From Kluyvera genomosp. 3 (GTDB lineage Bacteria; Pseudomonadota; Gammaproteobacteria; Enterobacterales; Enterobacteriaceae), in contig CP022114.1 of the NCBI GenBank assembly GCA_002211745.1, positions 2,822,645 through 2,886,644 of the forward strand: a stretch of DNA of 64,000 bases, given 5' to 3'. Shown piece by piece: positions 8,893 to 18,266 of the stretch. Position numbers and translations under genes: made by a program. Under the pieces are notes generated by a model that saw nothing but the letters and a program-made list of their open reading frames with translations, was not told the DNA's origin and did no database searches. The number at the start of each line of letters is the position of its first letter. Position 1 is the first letter of the stretch.

Positions 8893-9306
8893 ATGAGTGA
8901 AATCAACCCGTGCATGACGTGCGGTGCCTGTTGTGCGTATTTTCGAGTCTCTTTTTACTGGGCTGAAACCGATGATGCCGGTGGCCCTGTTCCCGCGCAG
9001 CTCACCGAGCCCGTTACCCCCTTGTTACGCTGTATGACCGGCACCAACCAGCGCCAGGTTCGCTGTGCGGCCCTCTCGGGGGAAATCGGCGGTTCGGTCA
9101 GTTGCACCATCTATGCCAATCGCCCTTCTCCGTGCCGCGAATTCGCCATGTCCGGTGAAAATGGCGAGCCCAATGAAGCCTGCAATCGCGCCCGCGCGCG
9201 ATACGGCCTGCCGCCGCTGAATCCTATTTACAAAGATATACTTAGCGGAGCCGGCGCAGAGGCTGCTACGCAGGCGCGATTTGCGGTACAATTGCCGGCT
9301 AATTAA
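8893..9306 (+). CDS. YkgJ/UPF0153 cysteine-cluster metal-binding protein
   Basis: 137 residues. It opens [19 protein letters not shown], the CxxCxxCC cluster of the YkgJ (zinc/iron-chelating) family, followed by the later family signature [19 protein letters not shown] lies a few bases upstream of ATG 8893; the 27 codons before it are unlike the family. Members are small cytoplasmic proteins that probably bind iron or zinc; no reaction is established. It is followed after 25 bases by yciC and may be cotranscribed. In E. coli K-12 no such gene separates ompW from yciC, so this is an insertion or an ancestral gene lost there. Confidence 0.8.
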   Translation: MSEINPCMTCGACCAYFRVSFYWAETDDAGGPVPAQLTEPVTPLLRCMTGTNQRQVRCAALSGEIGGSVSCTIYANRPSPCREFAMSGENGEPNEACNRARARYGLPPLNPIYKDILSGAGAEAATQARFAVQLPAN

Positions 9307-9331
9307 CACCTGCAATACTCAAGGAGAGTGC

Positions 9332-10075
9332 ATGTCTATCACGGCGCAGTCTGTATACCGTGACACGGGTAATTTTTTCCGTAATCAGTTCGTGACCATT
9401 TTGCTGATTGCTTTGCTCTGTTCATTTATCACGGTGGTGCTTGGCCATGCCTTTTCCCCCAGCGATGAACAGCTCGCGACGCTGACTGCCGGAGAGCATC
9501 TGGCAGGCAGCACAGGGCTGTTTGATTTGGTGCAGAACATGACGCCGGAGCAGCAGCAAATTCTGCTGCAATCCTCTGCGGCCTCCACCTTTGCCGGGCT
9601 TATCGGTAATGCGATTCTGGCGGGCGGTATTCTGCTGATGATTCAGCTTATCTCCGCCGGTCAGCCGGTCAGTGCGCTGCGAGCGATTGGTGCCAGCGCG
9701 CCGGTGCTTCCAAAGCTGCTGGTGCTCATTTTTATCAGTACGTTCCTGATTCAAATGGGCGTCATGCTGATCGTGGTTCCCGGCATCCTGCTGGCCATCA
9801 TGCTGGCATTCGCCCCGGTGATGATGGTGCAGGATAAACTGGGCGTTTTTTCCGCCATTCGTCACAGCACTCGTCTCGGCTGGGCCAATATTCGTCTGAT
9901 TGCCCCCGCGGTAGTTGGCTGGATGCTGGCGAAAACGCTGCTGCTGTTGTTTGCATCAAGCTTTGCCTTCCTGACGCCATACCTTGGTGCCGTGGTGGCT
10001 AACACGCTCAGCAACCTGATTTCCGCCTTGTTGCTGATCTATTTATTCCGCGTGTATATGCTTATTCGTCAATAA
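9332..10075 (+). CDS. yciC: YciC, conserved inner-membrane protein
   Basis: 247 residues, the same length as E. coli YciC, frame intact. AAGGAGAGTGC precedes ATG 9332. The N-terminal [16 protein letters not shown] is followed by a first membrane segment ([19 protein letters not shown]), then four further segments in the second half, including [20 protein letters not shown] and [12 protein letters not shown] at the end. The UPF0259 family has no proven function. It stands first in the yciC-yciB-yciA order conserved in enterobacteria. Confidence 0.95.
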   Translation: MSITAQSVYRDTGNFFRNQFVTILLIALLCSFITVVLGHAFSPSDEQLATLTAGEHLAGSTGLFDLVQNMTPEQQQILLQSSAASTFAGLIGNAILAGGILLMIQLISAGQPVSALRAIGASAPVLPKLLVLIFISTFLIQMGVMLIVVPGILLAIMLAFAPVMMVQDKLGVFSAIRHSTRLGWANIRLIAPAVVGWMLAKTLLLLFASSFAFLTPYLGAVVANTLSNLISALLLIYLFRVYMLIRQ

Positions 10076-10079
10076 TCTG

Positions 10080-10102
10080 ATGCCGCCCATAGCGGGCGGC
10101 AT
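10080..10102. other. Intercistronic hairpin between yciC and yciB
   Basis: ATGCCGCCC-ATAGC-GGGCGGCAT stem in the 45-base gap. No T-run follows, so it is more likely to adjust mRNA stability than to terminate. Confidence 0.6.
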
Positions 10103-10120
10103 GAACTACGGAATCGAAGT

Positions 10121-10660
10121 ATGAAGCAGTTTCTTGATTTCTTACCGCTGGTTGTCTTTTTCGCCTTCTATAAAATCTATGACATCTATGCGGCCACCAG
10201 CGCGCTGATTGTCGCCACTGCGGTGGTGCTGATTTATAGCTGGGTACGCTATCGTAAAGTCGAAAAAATGGCGCTGATCACCTTTATTCTGGTGGCTGTG
10301 TTTGGCGGCCTGACCATTTTCTTCCATAACGATGAGTTTATTAAGTGGAAAGTCACCGTGATCTACGCGCTGTTCGCCGGTGCGCTGCTGATTAGCCAGT
10401 GGGTGATGAAAAAGCCGCTGATTCAACGCATGCTGGGCAAAGAGATCACCCTGCCAGAGGCGGTGTGGTCGAAGCTGAACCTCGCCTGGGCGGTGTTCTT
10501 TATCCTCTGCGGGCTGGCAAACATTTATATCGCCTTTTGGTTACCGCAAAACATTTGGGTAAACTTTAAGGTGTTTGGCCTGACGGCATTGACGCTGGTA
10601 TTCACAGTGCTGAGCGGCGTGTATATCTATCGTCATATGCCACAAGATGACCATAAGTAA
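10121..10660 (+). CDS. yciB: YciB (IspZ), inner-membrane septation/envelope protein
   Basis: 179 residues, intact and equal in length to E. coli YciB. Five to six hydrophobic segments are visible, from [20 protein letters not shown] at the start to [19 protein letters not shown] at the end, with the characteristic [10 protein letters not shown] stretch. Homologues interact with cell elongation and division proteins and help keep envelope synthesis in balance; the Shigella homologue IspZ affects septation. It lies between yciC and yciA in one likely transcription unit. Confidence 0.95.
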   Translation: MKQFLDFLPLVVFFAFYKIYDIYAATSALIVATAVVLIYSWVRYRKVEKMALITFILVAVFGGLTIFFHNDEFIKWKVTVIYALFAGALLISQWVMKKPLIQRMLGKEITLPEAVWSKLNLAWAVFFILCGLANIYIAFWLPQNIWVNFKVFGLTALTLVFTVLSGVYIYRHMPQDDHK

Positions 10661-10675
10661 GCACAGAGAATAATA

Positions 10676-11074
10676 ATGACACTACAGAATGACGCTCCAC
10701 AGGGAGAGCTGGTATTACGCACTTTAGCCATGCCTGCGGATACCAATGCCAACGGCGATATCTTCGGCGGTTGGCTGATGTCACAAATGGATATTGGTGG
10801 CGCCATTATGGCGAAAGAAGTGGCCCATGGCCGCGTGGTGACCGTACGGGTAGACGGTATGACGTTCCTGCGCCCGGTAGCGGTCGGCGACGTAGTGTGC
10901 TGCTATGCGCGCTGCGTCAAACGCGGCAATACGTCGGTGACTATCAATATTGAAGTGTGGGTAAAAAAGGTGTCATCAGAGCCGATTGGTCAGCGCTATA
11001 AAGCGACCGAAGCGCTGTTTATCTACGTCGCGGTCGACCCTCAGGGGAAACCGCGCGCTATCCCTGCTGCATAA
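10676..11074 (+). CDS. yciA: Acyl-CoA thioesterase YciA
   Basis: 132 residues, the family length, frame intact. Hotdog fold: TLAMPADTNANGDIFGGWLMSQMD holds the catalytic aspartate loop, and VTVRVDGMTFLRPVAVGDVV is the central strand pair. YciA hydrolyses a broad range of acyl-CoA esters to free acids and CoA in the cytoplasm, forming hexamers. It ends the yci operon with a strong terminator. In K-12 the next gene is tonB; here it is yniB. Confidence 0.96.
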   Translation: MTLQNDAPQGELVLRTLAMPADTNANGDIFGGWLMSQMDIGGAIMAKEVAHGRVVTVRVDGMTFLRPVAVGDVVCCYARCVKRGNTSVTINIEVWVKKVSSEPIGQRYKATEALFIYVAVDPQGKPRAIPAA

Positions 11075-11078
11075 TCAC

Positions 11079-11104
11079 AAGCCCGGCAACCGCCGGGCTT
11101 GCTG
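11079..11104. terminator. Terminator between convergent yciA and yniB
   Basis: AAGCCCGGC-AACC-GCCGGGCTT stem, then a T-rich tail GCTGCTTTT. It lies in the 33-base gap that joins two regions separate in K-12. Confidence 0.9.
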
Positions 11105-11107
11105 CTT

Positions 11108-11644
11108 TTAGAGGAAACCTAACACTTTCAGGACAAAGTAGCCGACGACAATCACAATGATCGGCAGAATATAGAGCGGGAAGAATTGCACGAAAATGGT
11201 ATGACGCGGCACCTCGACGCGGGCCTCCAGCGCTTCACGACTCATCCCTTCCGCCCCTTTCGCTTTCTCCAGAATCAGCTGATCGTTCACCCCTTCACGC
11301 AAAAACTTCGCCTGACGCGCCATGCGCGCGCCGGAGTCCTGTAGCGCCAGCGCAACGAAAATCAGCGCAAAAATAACCCAGAACATAATATTCAGGCCGT
11401 TATGAAAGTCCGGTTGCGGCGAGTTGTACCAGAAGAGATTCAGGAATGGCGTATTGAAACGCATCATGTCGACCATCACGTGGACAAAATCCATCATGAC
11501 GGCATCGATTCCCGGCTGCTTAGCGCTGTGTTCATACATGAATTTCAGCACGGAAATCAGCGTAGAGATCAGGGCAGGAATAAAAATAACCCACCCGGCA
11601 ATACGCTTGAGGATGGCAATGCGTCCAGCTTGTTGATACGTCAT
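11108..11644 (-). CDS. yniB: YniB, conserved inner-membrane protein
   Basis: 178 residues, intact. Membrane segments are visible at VIFIPALISTLISVLKFMY near the start, GLNIMFWVIFALIFVALAL in the middle and FPLYILPIIVIVVGYFVLKVLG at the end, separated by a charged cytoplasmic stretch. No function is established for the family. As in K-12 it is divergent from hxpB, with 137 bases between the starts. ATG 11644 is the only in-frame start before the hydrophobic region. Confidence 0.93.
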   Translation of the reverse strand: MTYQQAGRIAILKRIAGWVIFIPALISTLISVLKFMYEHSAKQPGIDAVMMDFVHVMVDMMRFNTPFLNLFWYNSPQPDFHNGLNIMFWVIFALIFVALALQDSGARMARQAKFLREGVNDQLILEKAKGAEGMSREALEARVEVPRHTIFVQFFPLYILPIIVIVVGYFVLKVLGFL

Positions 11645-11781
11645 GGGTTCCCCTTGTTAAGACGCAGACTCTCGGGCTAAGTGCTTATTAAGTCTACCTG
11701 CTGAAGGTGACTTTCGCCCGACTTTACGCCCGATATGATATACCATTAACCGGCATTCGTTACCCTAAAGGAGAGGTAGTT

Positions 11782-12450
11782 ATGTCCACCGAGCGTCAAA
11801 TACGCGCCGCAATATTCGATATGGATGGATTACTGATCGATTCCGAGCCGCTGTGGGACCGTGCCGAGCACGAAGTGCTGAGCGAGCTGGGCGTCGATTT
11901 TACCCGTCGTCACGAGCTTCCCGATACTCGCGGTTTACGTATCGATCTGGTGGTCGACCTGTGGTACGGCCAACAGCCATGGAGCGGCCCGGACCGTGCC
12001 GCCGTAGTTGAACGGATGATTGCCCGCGTCATTTCGCTGGTTGAGCAGACGCGCCCGCTGCTGCCTGGCGTGCGTGAAGCCGTCGCGCTATGCAAAGCGC
12101 AAGGGTTGAAAGTCGGCCTGGCTTCCGCCTCTCCGCTATACATGCTGGAAAAAGTGCTGACCATGTTTGACCTGCGCGAGCAGTTCGACGCGCTGGCCTC
12201 CGCCGACAAGTTGGCCTATAGCAAACCGCACCCACAGGTCTATCTGAACTGCGCGGCCGCGCTGGATGTCGATCCGCTGTGCTGCGTGGCGCTGGAAGAC
12301 TCGGTGAATGGCATGATTGCCAGCAAAGCGGCGCGCATGCGCTCCATTGTTGTCCCGGCTCCGGAAAGCCAACTCGACCCGCGCTTCGCTCTGGCCGATG
12401 TGAAGCTGCCGTCTCTGGAATTCCTCACCCGCGAAAATTTGTGCGGCTAA
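11782..12450 (+). CDS. hxpB: Hexitol/2-deoxyglucose-6-phosphate phosphatase (HAD family)
   Basis: 222 residues, equal to E. coli HxpB (YniC). HAD motif I is FDMDGLLIDSE with the nucleophile and acid/base aspartates. Motif II is in LASASPLYM, motif III is the lysine of SKPHPQVY, and motif IV is ALEDSVNG. GGAGAGGTAGTT precedes ATG 11782; the 25 codons upstream in frame do not belong to the family. The enzyme dephosphorylates sugar phosphates such as 2-deoxyglucose-6-phosphate, sorbitol-6-phosphate and mannitol-1-phosphate, protecting against their accumulation. Confidence 0.95.
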   Translation: MSTERQIRAAIFDMDGLLIDSEPLWDRAEHEVLSELGVDFTRRHELPDTRGLRIDLVVDLWYGQQPWSGPDRAAVVERMIARVISLVEQTRPLLPGVREAVALCKAQGLKVGLASASPLYMLEKVLTMFDLREQFDALASADKLAYSKPHPQVYLNCAAALDVDPLCCVALEDSVNGMIASKAARMRSIVVPAPESQLDPRFALADVKLPSLEFLTRENLCG

Positions 12451-12603
12451 TCATGATGCGGGCACGGATTGTGCCCGCAAATGCCAACCCAATCATAAAA
12501 ATGAAACACTGTTTTATTTTTATTTGAATTTTCCGCTACGCCCTTCTATGCTTTAGCCCTGTAGGTCATCTCATAATGATAAAAACCGTATACAGGGGTC
12601 GAA

Positions 12604-13363
12604 ATGATTCTTCATGCTTTCAATCTGCAAGGTAAAGTCGCACTCGTTACCGGCTGCGATAAAGGTCTCGGTCAGGGTATGGCTCTGGGCTGGCGGAAGC
12701 CGGATGCGATATCGTCAGCGTCAGCCGCAGCATTCCGCAAGAAACCGCAGAAAAAGTGGCGGCGCTGGGCCGTCGGATGTTTGCGATTCAGGCCGATCTG
12801 AGCCAGCCTGACGCCATTGCTGATATCGTCCCCGCCGCCGTGGCCGCCGCGGGCCGTATCGACATTCTTGTCAACAACGCCGGGACCATCCGACGTGAAG
12901 ATGCGCTGACCTTCAGTGAAAAGAACTGGGACGATGTGATGAACCTGAATCTGAAGTCGGTCTTCTTCCTCTCACAGGCGGTGGCGAAACAGTTTCTGCA
13001 ACAAGGTAACGGCGGGAAAATTATCAATATTGCGTCGATGCTCTCTTTCCAGGGCGGCATTCGTGTGCCATCCTACACCGCTTCAAAAAGCGGGTATTAG
13101 GCATCACCCGCCTGCTGGCCAACGAATGGGCTCAGCACGGCATCAACGTCAACGCCATCGCGCCGGGCTATATGGCCACCAACAACACCCAGCAGCTGCG
13201 TGACGACGCTGAACGCAGCAAGGAAATCCTCGACCGTATTCCGGCCGGACGCTGGGGGACGCCAGACGATCTCAAAGGCCCGGTGGTATTCCTCGCCTCG
13301 TCTGCCTCGGACTACATTAATGGCTATACGGTAGCCGTAGACGGCGGCTGGCTGGCACGTTAA
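12604..13363 (+). CDS. KduD-like short-chain dehydrogenase, two frameshifts
   Basis: 253 residues once a G is added to each of the GGG runs near 12688 and 13092, the exact KduD length. Rossmann motif TGCDKGLGQGMALGL, NNAG at about residue 90, catalytic S of IASMLSFQGG, and YTASKSG carrying the catalytic Tyr and Lys. The C-terminus (GYMATNNTQQLR, ILDRIPAGRWG, SDYINGYTVAVDGGWLAR) is very close to 2-dehydro-3-deoxy-D-gluconate 5-dehydrogenase of pectin and hexuronate breakdown. Residues 40-80 differ clearly from K-12 KduD, so this is perhaps a paralogue with a related sugar-acid substrate. K-12 has no gene here between hxpB and ydjM. The 150 bases before it hold its own promoter. Confidence 0.88.
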
Positions 13364-13418
13364 TTTTTTGACAAAGAGTTACACTGTAACCTCTTCCGCC
13401 TACTGTATAAAAACCCTA

Positions 13419-13438
13419 TACTGTATGAATTCACAGAT
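13419..13438 (+). promoter_or_regulatory. LexA (SOS) box upstream of ydjM
   Basis: TACTGTATGAATTCACAGAT: CTG-N10-CAG with the flanking TA and AT-rich core of the LexA consensus. A second, imperfect half (TACTGTATAAAAACC) lies 18 bases before it at 13401. The site is 15 bases upstream of the ydjM ATG, so LexA binding would block transcription. ydjM is a known LexA target in E. coli. Confidence 0.8.
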
Positions 13439-13452
13439 CAATGGGTTTCATC

Positions 13453-14041
13453 ATGACGGCGGAAGGTCATCTCCTTTTTTCAATCGCCTGCGCGGTATTT
13501 GCTAAAAATGCCGAACTGACGCCGGTCCTGGCACAAGGAGACTGGTGGCACATCGTGCCGTCGGCGATATTGACCTGTCTGCTTCCGGACATTGACCACC
13601 CACGCTCCTTCCTGGGCAGCGGCTAAGTTGGTTATCGAAGCCCATTGCGCGGATGTGTGGCCATCGCGGTTTTACCCATAGCCTGCTCGCCGTCTTTGCC
13701 GCACTCACCCTTTTCTATCTGAAAGTACCGGACAGCTGGATAGTCCCCGCCGATGCCCTACAGGGGATGGTGCTGGGCTATCTGAGCCACATTCTCGCCG
13801 ACATGCTCACACCTGCGGGCGTCCCCTTGCTGTGGCCCTGCCGCTGGCGTTTTCGCCTGCCGATTCTCGCCCCCGTAAAGGGAATCAGCTGGAGCGCGTT
13901 TTGTGTATGGCGCTGTTTGCCTACGCCGTGTTCATGCCACAGTCGCTACCGGAAAACAGCGCCATACGCTGGTCATCCTCGATGATAAATTCGCTGCAAA
14001 CCGACTTTAATCGCTTCATTCATCGCCGGGCTGAGCAATAA
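13453..14041 (+). CDS. ydjM: YdjM, LexA-regulated inner-membrane metal-dependent hydrolase family protein, two frameshifts
   Basis: About 196 residues when one G is restored near 13616 (LPDIDHPRSFLGQRL) and one near 13881 (APVKGNQLERV). The HHE-type metal motifs of the YdjM family are visible: MTAEGHLLF with the first histidine, LLPDIDHP, GHRGFTHSLLA and LSHILADMLTPAG. Four membrane segments surround them. Family members are damage-induced membrane proteins of unknown reaction. ATG 13453 begins the family consensus; the four codons before it overlap the promoter. It lies upstream of tcyP as in K-12. Confidence 0.92.
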
Positions 14042-14219
14042 TTCGGCGAAGATCGCATTTTTGGCATAATCCATTCCATTTGGATATAAGCGTACCATTT
14101 CAGTTCTGTTAACCTTCTCACATCCAGACAAATCTTTACGGGTTTGTCCTAAAAAGACACCCGCCGCGGCAACACAAAATCACCGCGAACGGCGTGAAAA
14201 AAACTTCAGGAGAACGGGG

Positions 14220-15611
14220 ATGAACTTTCCACTAATCGCGAACGTCGTTGTGTTCGCCGTATTGCTGCTGGCGCTGGCGCAAACGCGTCACAAGCAGTGG
14301 AGCCTGGCCAAAAAAGTGCTGGTCGGCCTGGTTATCGGTGTTGTTTTTGGCCTGGCGCTGCAGCTGATCTACGGTTCTGATAGCCAGGTGCTGAAGGACT
14401 CTATCCAGTGGTTTAACGTGGTCGGTAACGGCTATGTGCAACTGCTGCAAATGATCGTCATGCCGCTGGTCTTCGCCTCAATTCTGAGCGCGGTAGCCCG
14501 TCTGCATAATGCCTCTCAGCTGGGTAAAATCAGCGTGCTGACCATCGGTACCCTGCTGTTTACCACGCTTATTGCCGCGCTGGTCGGCGTGCTGGTGACT
14601 AACCTGTTCGGCCTGACCGCTGAAGGTCTGGTTCAGGGCACCGCCGAGACTGCACGTCTGAACGCCATTCAGAGCAACTACGTGGGCAAAGTTGCTGACC
14701 TGAGCGTACCGCAGCTGCTGCTGTCGTTCGTGCCGAAAAACCCGTTTGCGGATCTCACCGGCGCTAACCCAACCTCTATCATCAGCGTCGTTATCTTCGC
14801 CGCGTTCCTGGGCGTGGCTGCGCTGAAGCTGCTGAAAGATGATGAACCAAAAGGCCAGCGCGTACTGACCGCCATCGATACCCTGCAAGGCTGGGTGATG
14901 AAGCTGGTGCGCCTGGTGATGCAGCTGACGCCGTACGGCGTGCTGGCGCTGATGACCAAAGTGGTCGCCGGTTCTAACCTGCAAGACATCATCAAGCTGG
15001 GTAGCTTTGTGGTTGCGTCCTACCTTGGCCTGCTGATCATGTTTGTGGTGCACGGCATTCTGCTGGGCGTCAACGGCGTGAGCCCGCTGAAGTACTTCCG
15101 TAAAGTGTGGCCGGTGCTGACCTTTGCCTTCACCAGCCGCTCCAGCGCCGCGTCTATCCCGCTGAACGTCGAAGCACAAACCCGTCGCCTGGGCGTACCG
15201 GAATCCATTGCCAGCTTCTCTGCTTCCTTTGGTGCGACCATTGGTCAGAACGGTTGTGCAGGTCTCTACCCGGCCATGCTGGCGGTGATGGTTGCTCCAA
15301 CCGTGGGCATTAACCCGCTGGATCCACTGTGGATTGCCACTCTGGTTGGTATGGTGACCGTCAGCTCTGCAGGCGTTGCCGGCGTGGGCGGCGGTGCTAC
15401 CTTTGCTGCGCTGATCGTGCTGCCGGCCATGGGCCTGCCGGTCACGCTGGTTGCGCTGCTGATCTCCGTTGAACCGCTGATCGACATGGGCCGTACCGCG
15501 CTGAACGTGAGCGGTTCCATGACCGCCGGTACCCTGACCAGCCAGTGGCTGCGCCAGACCGACAAAGCGGTGCTGAACAGCGAAGAAGATGCCGAACTGG
15601 CGCATCGCTAA
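14220..15611 (+). CDS. tcyP: L-cystine:symporter TcyP (YdjN)
   Basis: 463 residues, frame intact and equal to E. coli TcyP. It is a dicarboxylate/amino acid:cation symporter (DAACS) fold protein. The N-terminal segments are hydrophobic, the [11 protein letters not shown]-type serine-rich re-entrant loop appears as [15 protein letters not shown], and the second loop region contains [21 protein letters not shown]. It imports cystine, and in E. coli it is induced by CysB under sulfur limitation. AGGAG-like ATCAGGAGAACGGGG lies just before the ATG. The 178 bases upstream probably hold the CysB-dependent promoter, which I did not delimit. Confidence 0.96.
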   Translation: MNFPLIANVVVFAVLLLALAQTRHKQWSLAKKVLVGLVIGVVFGLALQLIYGSDSQVLKDSIQWFNVVGNGYVQLLQMIVMPLVFASILSAVARLHNASQLGKISVLTIGTLLFTTLIAALVGVLVTNLFGLTAEGLVQGTAETARLNAIQSNYVGKVADLSVPQLLLSFVPKNPFADLTGANPTSIISVVIFAAFLGVAALKLLKDDEPKGQRVLTAIDTLQGWVMKLVRLVMQLTPYGVLALMTKVVAGSNLQDIIKLGSFVVASYLGLLIMFVVHGILLGVNGVSPLKYFRKVWPVLTFAFTSRSSAASIPLNVEAQTRRLGVPESIASFSASFGATIGQNGCAGLYPAMLAVMVAPTVGINPLDPLWIATLVGMVTVSSAGVAGVGGGATFAALIVLPAMGLPVTLVALLISVEPLIDMGRTALNVSGSMTAGTLTSQWLRQTDKAVLNSEEDAELAHR

Positions 15612-15629
15612 GGTAGAACACATTCTCAT

Positions 15630-15660
15630 AAAAACGCGCAGCTCAATCTGCGCGTTTTTA
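15630..15660 (+). terminator. tcyP terminator
   Basis: AAAAACGCGCAG-CTCAAT-CTGCGCGTTTTTA: a strong GC stem with A and T tracts on both sides, so it works for tcyP and also for cedA coming from the other side. Confidence 0.93.
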
Positions 15661-15722
15661 CTTTCCCCTCTTAATTCTAGCGGCAATTTATCCTGATGGC
15701 CGCCAGTGATGGGTTATACGCT

Positions 15723-15961
15723 TTACCGCGCTATTTCACCTTCCTGACGTATCTGATTGGCCCAGCGCTGCGCTGACTCCGGTACGGTAAACGCTGGCGA
15801 CCGTTGAAACGACTCCCAATCAGGACAAAAGCGACATATTTACCGCGCAGTATCCATACATCACGAAATGCATCCATTTTAAGCGCATGTTCGGGTGGAG
15901 CGGGCTCCACACGCGGAACATAGCTGATCACCCGGCGATTTTGTTGGCGAAGAGGTTTCAT
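15723..15961 (-). CDS. cedA: Cell-division modulator CedA, one frameshift
   Basis: 80 residues when one G is added to GGGAG near 15823. Restored order: MKPLRQQNRRVISYVPR, EPAPPEHALKMDAFRDVW, LRGKYVAFVLIGESFQRSPAFTVPESAQRWANQIRQEGE. It is a small DNA-binding protein that restores division after dnaA(cos) over-replication and associates with RNA polymerase. In K-12 cedA is followed by katE; here katE is missing and a galactoside operon begins. ATG 15961 has only a weak Shine-Dalgarno sequence. Confidence 0.92.
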
Positions 15962-16212
15962 AATGGGCTGTTTCACTAAAGACAAATTGAAGAAATAGAA
16001 AAACGTTATTTTAGCCGATCTTGCGCCCCTTCGTCCTCTTCTGTGCGTGCGCTTTTCACGCACTCGAGCTGATGTGGTACCTGTTTTCAGGCCATGGTTG
16101 GGTAAATTCGCTGAGCGCAACGGCCAGCTTTTTCACACTGAGCTTATTCACTCAAAGCCCTGACTTTTCCGCCAGGACTTTGTCAATAGACTGGGTCACG
16201 TCTTTACGTTTA
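15962..16212. other. Gap at the site of the missing katE; scrambled remnant
   Basis: No intact gene. On the minus strand three short frames separated by stops encode RKDVTQSIDKVLAEKSGL, NKLSVKKLAVALSEFT and similar charged stretches, suggesting a decayed gene rather than spacer DNA. I could not match it to katE or to a known insertion sequence. It marks the left border of the inserted galactoside operon. Confidence 0.4.
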
Positions 16213-18266
16213 CTACACCGTTCGATAAAGCACCCGACAACCCCATGCATGTAGCGTTAATTCACTTAACGCTTCACCCATGAGCGCATCAGTATGCCCT
16301 ATTGGCAGCATCAAACACTGCGTCTGCGCAGTGTAGTTCTGTACAAAGACATATGTATTCTTTCCGTCCGTTCTTGCCGTCGCCACAACTCCAGAGGGAA
16401 GCTCACACGCCAACGCACGTGGCAGTGCGAGCATCTTAATGATACCGCCTAAGAAATCACGCTGGAATTCCAGCGAATTACGCGAAGCCACATACCACGC
16501 TTTGCCTTTACCAAATACGTTTACCGTTACTGCCGGTTTTCCTGCATAGAAGTCATCACTATAGGCAGCAAGCGGAATGGCCGTTTCTGCATGGATTAGC
16601 TCACATAAATGACGTGCCAGATAAGGCCTTGCAAACCCGCCATATTCCCCTGGAGACCTTGAACAGAGTGGTATTCACCTTCCGGCAAGCTATCAATCTC
16701 TTCCGCCCAGACCCCCAGCAGTTTACGCAGCGGTCCAGGGAAACCGCCTAAATAGCAGAGATCGCTTTCATTGACGATCCCTGTCCAGTAGGACGCGATA
16801 AAGTAGCCTCCCTGAGCCACAAACGCTTCGGCCCGCTCGGCAAACCCCGCCCTGACCATATAGAGCATTGGCGCAACCACAAGGGTATAGCTACTAAAAT
16901 CGACATCCGCATCAATGACATCTACAGCCACACCCTGCTCCCAAAATGCGCGGTAGTGTTCATTAACGGTTTTTTCATACTCCATGCCCTGATTACGCGG
17001 TCCCATAGCATCGTCCATCGCCCAACGGCTCTGCTGATCAAAAATGACCGCCACCTTTGCTGGCGTAAAACACCCCGCAACGCCTTCCAGGCGACTCAGT
17101 ATATCGCCTAGCTGACACACTTCGCGCCCCACCCGCGTGTCCAGGTGACCAACATGATCGACAACAGCGCCATGGAATTTTTCGGTAGACCCACGACTTT
17201 TACGCCACTGAAAATACTGAACAGAGTCTGCGCCATGGGCAACCGCCTGTAGCGAGGAGAGAATATGCATTCCTGGTTTTTTCAGCTTGCTAATCGGCTG
17301 CCAGTTAGTGGCGCTGGGCGTTGATTCCATCAGCACAAATGGTTGACCGCCTTTCAGGCTACGCATCATGTCATGATACATCGCCGTCGCACACGCCACC
17401 GCTGTGTCATCCCCATCGCAGTGCCACTGTGGGTAGCTATCCCAGGAGATAAAATCCAGCTCGCGGGCAAACTGCCAGTAGTCATAATCGTTAAAGTACC
17501 CCATAAAGTTGGTCGTGGCCGGTATATCGGGGTTCACCCGTTTTAACGTCAGAATCTCCTCACGGCAAAAATCCATCGCCTGCGCGGTATTAAAACGGTG
17601 CCAATCAAGATTAAGCCCATGAACTTCATGCTCCCCATGCGGCGATGGCGAGGTGATTTGCTGCCAGTCGCTGTAGGTATGACTCCAGAAATCGCTCCAC
17701 CAGGCCTGATTGAGGTTTTTCAGCGTCTGATATCGCTCCTGCAGCCAGCGGCGGAAATTAGCCTGACAGCGTTCACAGTGACACTCGCCGCAGTACTCAT
17801 TGGAAATATGCCAGCCAAGTACCGCTGAATGGTGCGCATAGCGTTCCGCCAATTGCGTGTTAATGAGGCGCATTTTTTCGCGATACACCAATGAAGACGA
17901 GCAATGGTTATGTCGCCCGCCGTGCAACGCACGCACGCGGTCTGCGCCCACACGCAGTACCTCTGGGTATTTTTGCGACATCCATGCCGGGCGAGCGCCG
18001 GTCAGCGTCGCCAGAAAGACGCGAATCCCAGCGGTAGTCAGTTTATCCAGCACAGCATCCAGCCAGTCGAAAGTATATATTCCCTCTTCTGGTTCAAGCT
18101 TCGCCCAGCTAAAAATACCTACCGACATCACATTGCACTGTGCCTGCCGCATCATTGAGATATCTTTATCAATAATACCAGGAACGCTATCCCACTGCTC
18201 CGGGTTATAATCTGCACCGTGCATAACGGTATTCATTTTGTTGTTAAAAATATATTTTTTCATCAT
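16213..18266 (-). CDS. GH42 beta-galactosidase, one frameshift
   Basis: About 684 residues after adding one G near 16625, a usual GH42 length. The N-terminal TIM barrel starts NTVMHGADYNPEQWDSVPG. The acid/base glutamate is in LGWHISNEYCGECHCERC, which also supplies cysteines of the GH42 zinc cluster, and the nucleophile is in FVLMESTPSATNW. The trimerisation domain (PAKVAVIFDQQSRWAMDD) and a C-terminal beta domain ending GCRVLYRTV follow. It hydrolyses beta-galactosides in the cytoplasm; no signal peptide is present. The ATG overlaps the stop of the permease gene, so the two are coupled. It is the last gene of the operon. Confidence 0.93.

Noticed and set aside
14478-15686. Very long minus-strand frame across tcyP
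   Set aside because: It is the antisense shadow of the intact tcyP gene; its His/Gln-rich translation is typical of such shadows in GC-rich genes.
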